Source of the DNA: Planctomycetales bacterium
GTDB taxonomy: Bacteria > Planctomycetota > Phycisphaerae > SM23-33
NCBI GenBank assembly: GCA_030631125.1
Contig: DAOVLS010000202.1
Coordinates: 1 to 5,250, forward strand
DNA length: 5,250 bases
Reading direction: 5' to 3'
In this document: positions 1-5,250 of the stretch, one piece after another
Numbering within the stretch: position 1 is the first letter of the stretch
How the letters are laid out: each line of letters opens with the position of its first letter
Position numbers and translations under genes: made by a program
The notes under the pieces: generated by a model
Told to the model about the DNA's origin: nothing
The model's input: the letters and a program-made list of their open reading frames with translations, nothing else
Database searches by the model: none

Positions 1-708
1 GGTCTGAAAGAAACCCGCGCGAGATTCGTCAGCGCCGGTGAACGCCCCCTTCACATAGCCGAATAACTCGCTTTCGAGAAGCCCTTCAGGAATGCCGCCG
101 CAATTCACCGGCACAAAGGCGGCAGCGGCCCTGGGGCTGTTGTAATGAATCGCCCTGGCGACCAGTTCCTTACCCGTGCCGCTTTCCCCCGAAATGAGTA
201 CCGTCGCCGAAGCCGAGGCGGCTTTGCTTATGGCCTTGAAGACTTCCTGCATGGGCTTGGATTCGCCGAGCAGTCCGTACGGCACATGGGAAGGCGGACT
301 TATCGAGACCTGCCCGGCGCGGCGAGTGTCAAGTCTCTCAAGCGCTCGCCGGACGGCGGAAAGGAGTTCCTCGTCGGTAAAGGGCTTCGGCAGGTACTCC
401 TGTGCTCCGATCTTGATCGCCTCGACCGCCCCTTCAATGGAAGGATACCCGGTAATCATGATTACCTCGGTGTCCTTGAAGTTGTCCCGGACATGGCGCA
501 CCAGGTCGAGGCCGTTGACTTTGGGCATCTTGAGGTCTGTTATCACCAGGTCGATAGATGTGGTTTGGATTATGACGAGCGCCTCGGCCACACCCGGAGC
601 CGTAAAGACTTCGTAGCCCTTGGCAGTGAGATTCCGCTGCAACACTTCAGTCGTATTCGCCACGTCATCGACAACGAGAATCGTTTCTTTCCTGCCGGCG
701 TTAGTCAT
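1..708 (-). CDS. NtrC-family sigma-54-dependent response regulator, C-terminus cut off by window edge
   Basis: The visible 236 residues hold a receiver domain and the start of an AAA+ sigma-54 activator domain. The receiver (about residues 9-120) has the acidic pair D14/D15, phospho-acceptor D58 in TDLKMP, T86 in MITGYPS and K108 in LPKPF, so it looks catalytically complete. After a linker comes the AAA+ domain, with Walker A GESGTGKE (174-181) and the sigma-54-contacting GAFTGA loop (221-226), both intact. By family knowledge, phosphorylation by the partner kinase promotes ring assembly and ATP-driven remodelling of RNA polymerase bound to sigma-54. Walker B and any C-terminal HTH domain lie beyond base 1. 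The ATG at 706-708 lies inside the end of the kinase gene and reads in a different frame. A GAGG sits 12 nt upstream, so translation is probably coupled to the kinase. The regulated promoters are unknown, and none fitting the sigma-54 consensus was found in the window. Confidence 0.96.
   Translation of the reverse strand, partial: MTNAGRKETILVVDDVANTTEVLQRNLTAKGYEVFTAPGVAEALVIIQTTSIDLVITDLKMPKVNGLDLVRHVRDNFKDTEVIMITGYPSIEGAVEAIKIGAQEYLPKPFTDEELLSAVRRALERLDTRRAGQVSISPPSHVPYGLLGESKPMQEVFKAISKAASASATVLISGESGTGKELVARAIHYNSPRAAAAFVPVNCGGIPEGLLESELFGYVKGAFTGADESRAGFFQT
701..708 (-). promoter_or_regulatory. Kinase/regulator start-stop overlap (translational coupling)
   Basis: The minus strand reads ATGACTAA here. 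The ATG starts the response regulator and the TAA, in a different frame, ends the kinase. Such an 8-bp overlap normally means one mRNA and coupled translation, and it supports the two proteins being cognate partners. Confidence 0.85.
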
Positions 709-1870
709 TCCTGTGTTCTTCCTCGCACTCTTCTGCCGCGGCAACGGGAAGTCGAACCTCGAACCGAGTGCCCCGGCCCGGAGTGCTTTCAACGCGAATC
801 GTGCCCCTGTGCGATGTTATGATACCATGAACTACCGGAAGGCCAAGCCCCGTGCCCTCATTGATGTCTTTGGTAGTATAGAAGGGGACGAATATCTGTT
901 TGATTTCCCGCTTGCTCATTCCGGTTCCGTTGTCGGCGACGACCATCACCACGTGGCTGTCGGATACGCGCGTGGTGATTGTCAGGACGCCTCCGGACGG
1001 CATCGCCTGAATGGCGTTGACCACGAGGTTCACCAGAACCTGCTGCAATTGCGACGGATCGGCGGTTATCTGCGGAAGATCCGGCGAGAAGCGTCGAATA
1101 AGGTCCACGCCGTTCCTGGTACACCGCGACTCAAGGAAATAGAGCGATTGTTCAATCACCGCGTTGAGATCGACCTGTTCTTTCCGGGGCGGGGTTTTGC
1201 GCGCGAACAGCATCAGTTTCTTGATAATCTCCCGGCCATGAAGCGACGCCGTAACGATCTTCTCTATATCCTGGAATATCTGTTTCGGAAGATCGGGGTG
1301 TTTCTGTGCGAGTTGAGCAAAGCCCAATATGTTGCCCAGCGGTTCATTCAATTCGTGCGCAACGCCTGCGGCAAGCTGTCCGATAGTCGCCAGGCGGTCG
1401 GCCCGGCGTAACTGCTCCCGCAAACGAGTCTTTTCTTCAGCGGCTTGGCGCCGCTCGACAATGAGGGCGATCTGCTGTGCGACGGCGGAAATCAGATGCC
1501 GCTCCTCCTTCAGAAACGGGCCTTCATCGCACGCAGGCCTCTCCTCGAGGTACACGACGTCAACAGCGCCGCGCCGCTCGCCGTTTACCACAATGTCAGC
1601 CGACTGCTTGTGCGGGCCTTCGCGGAAATTCGCTGTTACGTATGGACGGTCGTCAAGAACGATGCGCCCAGCCGTGATTTCAGGATACTGCCAGGCAGGC
1701 GGCAGCAGCCTTACGCAACCCTGGAGAATCTCTTCGAGCGCAGCGCCTGAGCGTGTGGCGAGTTGCGCGAGGCTGTAGAGGCACGTCAGCTCTTTTACCC
1801 GCTCCTGCAGGGCGGCGTATTCTGTCTTTTTCTGATCCATCGACCCGGAAGAAAAGAATTCAAACCTCAT
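701..1870 (-). CDS. Cytosolic sensor histidine kinase with N-terminal GAF-like domain (NtrB-like partner)
   Basis: This 389-residue protein should autophosphorylate and pass phosphate to the overlapping NtrC-type regulator. No hydrophobic segment long enough to span a membrane is visible, so it probably works in the cytoplasm. The N-terminal part (about 20-140) starts with the [13 protein letters not shown] element and continues through [11 protein letters not shown] and FLKEERHLI, a GAF-like sensor layout common in environmental kinases. A short coiled-coil linker (about 137-157) follows. The catalytic core has the H-box with H172 ([12 protein letters not shown]), N-box N285 ([11 protein letters not shown]), G1 DNGTGM (313-318), F-box FVPFYTTK (327-334) and G2 GTGLGL (339-344), all intact. 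The start at 1868-1870 is the longest possible, with an in-frame TGA three codons upstream. An internal Met at residue 11 is an alternative, and neither has a strong Shine-Dalgarno. The ligand cannot be read from the sequence. Confidence 0.96.
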   Translation of the reverse strand: MRFEFFSSGSMDQKKTEYAALQERVKELTCLYSLAQLATRSGAALEEILQGCVRLLPPAWQYPEITAGRIVLDDRPYVTANFREGPHKQSADIVVNGERRGAVDVVYLEERPACDEGPFLKEERHLISAVAQQIALIVERRQAAEEKTRLREQLRRADRLATIGQLAAGVAHELNEPLGNILGFAQLAQKHPDLPKQIFQDIEKIVTASLHGREIIKKLMLFARKTPPRKEQVDLNAVIEQSLYFLESRCTRNGVDLIRRFSPDLPQITADPSQLQQVLVNLVVNAIQAMPSGGVLTITTRVSDSHVVMVVADNGTGMSKREIKQIFVPFYTTKDINEGTGLGLPVVHGIITSHRGTIRVESTPGRGTRFEVRLPVAAAEECEEEHRND

Positions 1871-1877
1871 ACACTTT

Positions 1878-1902
1878 CAACGCTTCGTTGCCGCAGTGGC
1901 AA
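1878..1902 (-). promoter_or_regulatory. Two overlapping small hairpins in the kinase leader
   Basis: On the minus strand, TTGCC-ACTGC-GGCAA (1888-1902) and CAACG-AAG-CGTTG (1878-1890) each form a 5-bp stem. They share three bases (1888-1890), so both cannot form fully at once. The second stem ends 7 nt before the kinase ATG and would partly mask the weak ribosome binding site. This is directly visible, but a regulatory role is only inference; stems this short also occur by chance. Confidence 0.25.
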
Positions 1903-1919
1903 TAACAACCCTTGGAAGA

Positions 1920-1947
1920 ATCTTACAGAATATCAGCCTGGAATCAA
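1920..1947 (-). promoter_or_regulatory. Candidate sigma-70-type promoter for the two-component operon
   Basis: On the minus strand, TTGATT (1942-1947) and TAAGAT (1920-1925) are separated by 16 bp. Each matches 4 of 6 consensus positions. The site lies about 50 bp upstream of the kinase ATG, a sensible distance. Both boxes are imperfect, so this is a tentative call. Confidence 0.33.
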
Positions 1948-1963
1948 TCGTGAGGTGTTCAGC

Positions 1964-2173
1964 ATGCATCAAAGGCGCCCGAAACGGCAACCGACTGCAT
2001 CACGCCGCCACGTATTCGAAGCCGCGCAGGGCAAAGCGATTCTTAAACTGGTTCAATTCAGGGTAACACACTATGATGCAAAAGATTCTCATTCGTGGTT
2101 TTGTAACAGGTCCCCGCTTCAGCGGGGGTATAAACTCTGGCCCGGCAGCCTGCCGCGCTGCCCGTCGGCGTAG
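1964..2173 (+). CDS. Doubtful small ORF, 69 residues, unknown function
   Basis: The open frame starts at ATG 1964-1966 and ends at TAG 2171-2173. Its main support is a good ribosome binding site, GAGGTG at 1952-1957, 6 nt before the ATG. The product would be basic, rich in Arg, Gln and Pro near its N-terminus (MHQRRPKRQPTASRR), with two Cys and no membrane segment. No family is recognised. The frame runs through the GC hairpin at 2112-2127, and its last third has low-complexity-like GC-rich composition, which argues against a conserved protein. It may be a chance frame or a decayed gene. Confidence 0.2.
   Translation: MHQRRPKRQPTASRRHVFEAAQGKAILKLVQFRVTHYDAKDSHSWFCNRSPLQRGYKLWPGSLPRCPSA
2112..2127. 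other. GC-rich hairpin, CCCCGC stem with TTCA loop
   Basis: CCCCGCTTCAGCGGGG forms a perfect 6-bp G/C stem with a 4-nt loop. It is not followed by a T-run on either strand, so it is not a standard intrinsic terminator. It may be a small dispersed palindromic repeat or a transcript-stability element. The role is not established. Confidence 0.45.
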
Positions 2174-2256
2174 CAGCAGTTGGCGCTGCGCACCGCCGGA
2201 CTGATTGTCGGAACGCTGCCGGTTGTTGTCTTACTGTTTCGGCTGCGGTAGGATAA

Positions 2257-2262
2257 TATAAT
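2257..2262 (+). promoter_or_regulatory. Candidate -10 box (TATAAT) upstream of the MNT remnant
   Basis: A perfect TATAAT lies in a short A/T island within GC-rich surroundings, 42 bp before the MNT-like ATG. No good -35 is present at 17 bp: CTGTTT at 2234-2239 is poor, and TTACTG at 2231-2236 leaves a 20-bp spacer. If functional, this was probably the promoter of the former toxin-antitoxin pair and could now drive the phosphatase gene downstream. Confidence 0.35.
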
Positions 2263-2304
2263 GGTCTGGAAGCATTTACCGGTCTTCTGAAAGAGTGTTA
2301 ACCA

Positions 2305-2418
2305 ATGACCAGGGAAGAACTTCTCACGGAAATCAAAACCCGCCTTGAAGCGGCGTACGGCGACCGTCTGCGTGGCGTGGTGCTTTACGGTTCGGAGGCC
2401 CGCGGGATCGTGGTGTGA
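2305..2418 (+). pseudogene. Truncated minimal nucleotidyltransferase (MNT/MntA antitoxin-like) remnant
   Basis: The 37-residue frame starts MTREELLTEIKTRL and reaches GVVLYGSEARG (residues 24-34), the N-terminal helix plus the GSxARG motif that opens the catalytic core of MNT-type nucleotidyltransferases. In intact members this motif is followed by the DxD metal-binding pair and about 60-100 more residues. Here the frame reads only GIVV before TGA, so the DxD motif and the rest are missing. AAGAG at 2291-2295, 9 nt before the ATG, is a plausible ribosome binding site. By family knowledge, MNT proteins adjacent to HEPN proteins act as antitoxins that modify the HEPN toxin. The simplest reading is an internal deletion joining the GSEARG motif to the original C-terminal codons. 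Catalysis is not possible as it stands. Confidence 0.68.
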
Positions 2419-2501
2419 AGGAATTCGCTGCTGCCGAATGGCAACGCGCTCGTCGCACATTGACTTCCGGGAAGCAAACCTGTCCCGAATTGCAGGACTG
2501 A
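2415..2501 (+). pseudogene. Probable HEPN-domain toxin remnant (N-terminal stub)
   Basis: A GTG-started frame overlaps the stop of the MNT remnant by 4 bp (GTGA, 2415-2418), the classic coupled arrangement. It encodes 28 residues beginning with KEFAAAEWQRARRTL, which resembles the first helix of HEPN-domain proteins paired with MNT antitoxins (the AxEWxRAxxxL pattern is from memory of the family). After about residue 18 the resemblance stops. The catalytic RxxxxH region is absent, and a TGA at 2499-2501 ends the frame one base before the phosphatase ATG. The gene order antitoxin-then-toxin and the overlap fit a HEPN/MNT module. The assignment depends on fewer than 20 residues, so the family name is inferred. 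A spurious frame is the alternative. Confidence 0.45.
2494..2497 (+). promoter_or_regulatory. Ribosome binding site of the phosphatase gene
   Basis: AGGA lies 5 nt before the ATG at 2503-2505. This supports that start, which also gives a proper short basic N-terminus ahead of the first membrane segment. The HEPN-like stub ends at 2501, so ribosomes finishing it would stop right at this start. Confidence 0.7.
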
Positions 2502-2502
2502 C

Positions 2503-4635
2503 ATGAAGATTCGATGGAAACTGTTGATATTGTTGCTGGTAATCGCGTTGGTTCCGTTGGTTGTCTGGACTGGTCTGCATATGAGATCTATGCGTCGTCT
2601 CGGTGGTCAACTGGCTTCGGACAGGCGAGAGATACTCGCAGAAAACGCCCGTCATCACCTCCTGCATATCGTGGACAACTATGGTGAGATTATCGCGCGC
2701 GACGCTGAGATACTGGAGTGTGCCCTGATCATCCAGGCGGACGAAGTCGAAGACAGGCTCGCTAAAAAACCGCCGGATTCGCCGCGACTGTTCTTCGGTG
2801 AGGACTATGACAAAGGCGTCAACCTTCCTTCGGGCATGAAACTATCGGCGCGTCTTACGCGTCTCGACCCGGACGGTAAAGTCGTCCCGATTCCGGTTAC
2901 CTACGATCAGCAGGTTTGCGTTCTGATGGCGGGGGTCGATAGAAAGGCAGTCGCCGACGACCTTGGGCGGTTGTCAACGATGCCTGATGCCTATCGGTCG
3001 CTCCATAAATCCAACGCCAAACGTATGTCCTGGCAGTACACATCTCTGGAGTCGGGAATCCATACCTGCTATCCGGGACACGGTAATTATCCGCCCGATT
3101 ACGATCCGCGCAAGCGAATTTGGTACCGTCAGGCCAGGGAAGAAGGCGCTCTTACCTGGACACTTCCAGCGGTGGATGTCTCCACGCGAACGGTCGCGCT
3201 GTCGCTGGCTATGCCTGTGCATTATCCTGACGGGTCTTTCGCCGGAGTAACGGCCATCGACGTGCCGCTTGGTGGTATCTTCAGCGAACTTACGCTTCCG
3301 AAGCAGTGGTCCGACGATGCAGCAAGCCTGCTGGTCATCCCAGGCCCCAAAGGCGACGAAGCCGAGGGGAAACTGGTAATTCTCGCCCAGGCCAGTTACG
3401 CCGGACACAGAAAGGACTGGCGAGGCCCTGAACTGAAGCAGTATCTCAAATCCGAGGATACCGATGAGTTGAAGGCGCTGTTTTCCGACGCGGTCGCGGG
3501 CAAATCCGGCGTGCGGAAGATGCGGTATAAGGGAAAAGACGCATTGTGGGCCTACGGCGCCGGCGGGGCCGAGAAACAATTCCCCATCGTCATCGTACCG
3601 TACGACAAGGTCATCGCCGAAGCCGCAGAGGCCGAAAAATACGTCCTGGACAGGATGGCTCACAACACAAGGATCGCGGGGGTCGTCATGCTCGGTGTTG
3701 TTGTCGTGGTGGTAATCGTGGCGTTTTTCATCTCGCGCAGCGTAACCATGCCTCTGGTCCGGCTTGCCGACGCCGCTGAAAGACTCGCAGCCGGCGATTA
3801 CGACGCCGGCGTGCAAGTACGAACCGGCGACGAATTGCAGGACCTCGGCGAGATATTCAACGACATGGGGCCTAAACTCCGCCAGCATGAGAGTATGCAG
3901 CGGTCGCTGGCTGTGGCGATGGAGATACAACAGCAACTGCTGCCTCTGAAATCGCCTGAAATAGCTGGCTTCGACGTGGCGGGAACGAGCATCTATTGCG
4001 ACGAGACCGGAGGGGATTACTACGATTTCATCGACCTTGTGGACCTTGGTTCGGGCAAACTCGGCATCGCCGTGGGCGACGTTACCGGACACGGGATAGG
4101 AGCGGCCTTGCTTATGGCGTCGGCGAGGGGTGTTCTTCGCAGCCACGCCGGTCGCCACGGCGGAGACCTGAGCGAACTGTTCAGCGTGTTGAACACGCAC
4201 CTGGTAAGGGATACCGGCGAGACGCGGTTTATGACGCTGTTCTACGGCGTGCTGGATGCGAAAACCCGCTCGCTGGAGTGGACCTCCGGCGGGCACGACC
4301 CTGCCATCTGGTTGCGGCGGAGTACTGGAAAATTCGAAGAACTGCCCAACACCGGCGTGCCGTTGGGGATCATGGAAGACGCTACTTTCGATAGCGTCGA
4401 ACCTGTTACGTTGGAGTCCGGTGATGTCGTCGCCATCGGGACCGATGGAATATGGGAGGCTGCCAATGCCGCCGGCGATATGTTCGGAAAGGACCGGATG
4501 CGAGAGGTCCTGTCAGCCTGCGCCGACAGCAGCGCCGCCGAAATCCACAATGCCGTCGTCGCCGCCGTTAACGAATTCCTGGGCCAAACGCACCAGCAGG
4601 ACGACATCACACTGGTAATCATCAAAGCGCTGTAG
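2503..4635 (+). CDS. Membrane sensor serine phosphatase: Cache-like sensor, HAMP, PP2C/SpoIIE (RsbU-like)
   Basis: This 710-residue protein is predicted to sit in the inner membrane. A basic start precedes TM1 (about 7-25). An extracytoplasmic region of about 360 residues follows, whose middle (about 196-262: DPRKRIWYRQA, AVDVSTRTVALSLAMPV, GVTAIDV) has the signature of a double-Cache sensor. TM2 (about 390-411) leads into a HAMP domain (about 412-462) and a short helical linker ending QQQLLP. The C-terminal PP2C/SpoIIE domain (about 487-708) keeps the metal-binding acids: D505 (GGDYYDF), D526 (GDVTGHG), D648 (GTDGIWEA) and D700/D701 (QQDDITLVII). It should therefore be an active Mn/Mg-dependent serine/threonine phosphatase. 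By family precedent the substrate is a phosphorylated STAS anti-anti-sigma factor in a partner-switch pathway, but no such gene or anti-sigma kinase is in the window. It is the only intact gene on its strand here, divergent from the two-component operon. Confidence 0.95.
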   Translation: MKIRWKLLILLLVIALVPLVVWTGLHMRSMRRLGGQLASDRREILAENARHHLLHIVDNYGEIIARDAEILECALIIQADEVEDRLAKKPPDSPRLFFGEDYDKGVNLPSGMKLSARLTRLDPDGKVVPIPVTYDQQVCVLMAGVDRKAVADDLGRLSTMPDAYRSLHKSNAKRMSWQYTSLESGIHTCYPGHGNYPPDYDPRKRIWYRQAREEGALTWTLPAVDVSTRTVALSLAMPVHYPDGSFAGVTAIDVPLGGIFSELTLPKQWSDDAASLLVIPGPKGDEAEGKLVILAQASYAGHRKDWRGPELKQYLKSEDTDELKALFSDAVAGKSGVRKMRYKGKDALWAYGAGGAEKQFPIVIVPYDKVIAEAAEAEKYVLDRMAHNTRIAGVVMLGVVVVVVIVAFFISRSVTMPLVRLADAAERLAAGDYDAGVQVRTGDELQDLGEIFNDMGPKLRQHESMQRSLAVAMEIQQQLLPLKSPEIAGFDVAGTSIYCDETGGDYYDFIDLVDLGSGKLGIAVGDVTGHGIGAALLMASARGVLRSHAGRHGGDLSELFSVLNTHLVRDTGETRFMTLFYGVLDAKTRSLEWTSGGHDPAIWLRRSTGKFEELPNTGVPLGIMEDATFDSVEPVTLESGDVVAIGTDGIWEAANAAGDMFGKDRMREVLSACADSSAAEIHNAVVAAVNEFLGQTHQQDDITLVIIKAL

Positions 4636-4647
4636 AAGAAATTTCCA

Positions 4648-4672
4648 ATTGCCGATTGCCGATTGCCAATTG
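4648..4672. repeat. 7-bp tandem repeat (ATTGCCG unit)
   Basis: Two exact ATTGCCG units (4648-4654, 4655-4661) are followed by ATTGCCA (4662-4668) and a partial ATTG. The array is bordered on both sides by CCAATTG, so its ends are also locally symmetrical. It sits just after the phosphatase stop. Such short repeats are common in intergenic DNA of some environmental phyla. No function is evident. Confidence 0.75.
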
Positions 4673-4686
4673 TTAGAAAGAATCGG

Positions 4687-4724
4687 CAACTCTGCTTTGC
4701 GTAGCGCTTCGCAGAGCAAAGTTG
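4687..4724. terminator. Long hairpin between convergent genes, probable bidirectional terminator
   Basis: The 38-nt sequence folds into a 15-position stem (4687-4701 against 4710-4724) with one mismatch and one G-T pair around an 8-nt loop. It starts 4 bp beyond the stop of the HU-like gene (on the minus strand) and 51 bp after the phosphatase stop, the expected place for a shared terminator. Neither strand has a proper run of T after the stem; the minus strand has only CCGATTCTTTC. Termination may therefore be inefficient or Rho-assisted. The palindrome is clear, while its role is inferred from position. Confidence 0.6.
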
Positions 4725-4728
4725 AAAA

Positions 4729-5091
4729 TTACGAAGCCTGCTCCGGCGGGGATTCTTGTTCCATCGGCAGTTGGGGTGTTGGTTCGGACGGGGGCGCTGG
4801 GGCGGCTTTTTTTCGCGGGCCGTTGAGTAGTTCGTCCAGGTCCGAATAGGCCTTGAAGCGGACGGCCTTTTTGGCAGGGACGTGCACCGGTGCGCCGGTC
4901 CGCGGGTTTCGCGCCATTCGGGCTGCCCGGCGGCGAACTTGCAATACTCCCAGCCCCGGCAGAACGAACCGGTTGTTCTTGGTGAGTTCCCTTCCCGCCA
5001 GCGCAACCAGGCCTTCGTAAAAACGGGCGATGTTGGCCTTGGAAATCCCCGCCTGACGCATGATGCCCTCGATCATCTCATTGCGATTCAT
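4729..5091 (-). CDS. HU/IHF-family DNA-binding protein with a 30-residue C-terminal tail
   Basis: The first 90 residues cover the usual length of an HU subunit. An N-terminal helical pair (MNRNEMIEGIMRQAGISKANI) is followed by FVLPGLGVLQV at the core strand. The basic DNA-binding arm carries RRRAARMARNPRTG, with the tip proline P63, then PAKKAVRFK and a final short helix. By family knowledge HU proteins dimerise and bend or wrap DNA in the nucleoid. Unusual points are L47 and L50 where HU usually has aromatic residues in PGFGTF, and an added tail (about 91-120) that starts PRKK and then is Pro/Glu-rich and probably disordered. AAAGGGA (5098-5104) lies 6 nt before the ATG and supports this start. 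The gene converges on the phosphatase and is apparently transcribed alone. HU versus IHF-like type cannot be settled from the sequence alone. Confidence 0.93.
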   Translation of the reverse strand: MNRNEMIEGIMRQAGISKANIARFYEGLVALAGRELTKNNRFVLPGLGVLQVRRRAARMARNPRTGAPVHVPAKKAVRFKAYSDLDELLNGPRKKAAPAPPSEPTPQLPMEQESPPEQAS

Positions 5092-5132
5092 AATGTATCC
5101 CTTTCGTAATTTGTTGATTGCAAGAAAGATGC

Positions 5133-5162
5133 AGTATTCGGAAGAATGAACGTTCCGGCCAA
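5133..5162 (-). promoter_or_regulatory. Weak candidate promoter of the HU-like gene
   Basis: On the minus strand, TTGGCC (5157-5162) and AATACT (5133-5138) are 18 bp apart, about 42 bp before the ATG. Both are poor matches to the sigma-70 consensus. It is listed because it is the best pair I could find and its position is suitable. Confidence 0.2.
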
Positions 5163-5178
5163 AAACAGACAGAATAGC

Positions 5179-5246
5179 GGGATTACAGGGATTACAGGAT
5201 TATGGGGATTTTTTTATAGTTTTTATCCTGTAATCCTGAAATCCCC
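5179..5246. repeat. GGGATTACA tandem units forming an imperfect inverted repeat
   Basis: Two exact GGGATTACA units (5179-5187, 5188-5196) are followed by degenerate copies, GGATTATG and GGGATTTTT. The right part returns in reverse orientation: GGATTACAGGAT (5189-5200) is the exact inverse of ATCCTGTAATCC (5225-5236), with a 24-nt A/T-rich loop. The match continues outward imperfectly, GGGATTaCA against the inverse of TGaAATCCC, with one bulged base. It lies upstream of the HU-like gene at the window edge and may continue beyond it. This could be a dispersed palindromic repeat or a terminator-like hairpin for a gene to the right. Function unknown. Confidence 0.7.
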
Positions 5247-5250
5247 GAAA

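Larger units (their letters stand above)
1871..2304. other. Long divergent intergenic region without a convincing gene
   Basis: These 434 bp separate the minus-strand kinase from the plus-strand remnants and phosphatase. I see candidate promoters at each end, small hairpins, and short open frames on the plus strand: 1964-2173, 2073-2204, and 2174-2251 (open after the TAG at 2171-2173). None resembles a known family with confidence. The last encodes a hydrophobic stretch (AGLIVGTLPVVVLLF) before its stop, which could be the remnant C-terminus of a membrane protein but is too short to assign. No tRNA, rRNA or CRISPR structure is apparent. Confidence 0.6.

Noticed and set aside
145..822. Long plus-strand frame opposite the response regulator
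   Set aside because: It is the antisense of a clear receiver/AAA+ coding sequence, and its product has no family features.
1894..1915. TGGCA...TTGG as a sigma-54 promoter in the divergent region
   Set aside because: The spacing between the GG and the downstream TTG element is too long for a -24/-12 promoter, and the TTGC motif is not present.
2460..2488. TTGACT as a -35 box close to the phosphatase
   Set aside because: No acceptable -10 sequence occurs 16-19 bp downstream; the region is TCCCGA-like.
2119..2667. A 182-codon minus-strand open frame across the phosphatase start
   Set aside because: It overlaps the MNT/HEPN remnants and the well-supported phosphatase N-terminus and has no recognisable motif. 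It is most likely a chance frame in GC-rich DNA.
2974..4296. A 440-codon open frame on the minus strand
   Set aside because: It lies entirely inside the phosphatase gene on the opposite strand. Its translation has no recognisable domain, while the plus-strand frame has full catalytic motifs.
4242..5006. Long minus-strand frame linking the phosphatase 3' end and the HU region
   Set aside because: It runs antisense to the PP2C catalytic motifs and in the wrong frame through the HU-like gene and the repeat and hairpin region.
5116..5132. Possible sigma-54 promoter before the HU-like gene (minus-strand CTGCATC...TTGCA)
   Set aside because: The -12 element fits, but the -24 element lacks the required GG, so only about half the consensus is matched.

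Overview
The window looks like chromosomal DNA of moderately high GC content from a free-living Gram-negative-type bacterium. It holds a sigma-54-type two-component system, a membrane sensor SpoIIE/RsbU-type phosphatase, an HU-like nucleoid protein with an added tail, and short A/T-flanked intergenic repeats (ATTGCCG and GGGATTACA units). The mix is reminiscent of Planctomycetota (Phycisphaerae-like) or a related environmental lineage. That is an impression from gene style and repeats, not a demonstrated assignment.

Layout: (1) 1-1870, minus strand: a sensor histidine kinase gene followed by an NtrC-type response regulator gene. The two overlap by 8 bp, and the regulator runs off the left edge inside its AAA+ domain. 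(2) 1871-2304: a 434-bp region with no convincing gene. It has a candidate kinase promoter, two overlapping small hairpins in the kinase leader, a doubtful 69-codon ORF with a good ribosome binding site, a 6-bp-stem GC hairpin, and a perfect TATAAT box. (3) 2305-2501, plus strand: two very short, 4-bp-overlapping remnants. The first is the N-terminus of a MNT-type minimal nucleotidyltransferase up to its GSxARG motif. The second resembles the start of a HEPN-domain protein. Together they look like the scar of a deleted HEPN/MNT toxin-antitoxin pair. (4) 2503-4635, plus strand: a 710-residue membrane protein with an extracytoplasmic Cache-like sensor, HAMP domain and PP2C/SpoIIE serine phosphatase domain. 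(5) 4636-4728: a convergent intergenic gap with a 7-bp tandem repeat and a 15-bp-stem hairpin. (6) 4729-5091, minus strand: the HU-like protein. (7) 5092-5250: its upstream region, ending in a GGGATTACA repeat cluster that forms an inverted repeat.

Functionally, the kinase/regulator pair should sense an intracellular signal (no membrane segment is visible) and activate sigma-54 promoters elsewhere. The divergent phosphatase should sense an extracytoplasmic signal and dephosphorylate a serine/threonine-phosphorylated partner, typically an anti-anti-sigma (STAS) protein. No STAS or anti-sigma kinase gene is in the window, so its partner is unlinked or outside. Nothing here is clearly a wholly new system. 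The most informative oddity is the collapsed HEPN/MNT pair immediately upstream of the phosphatase start.
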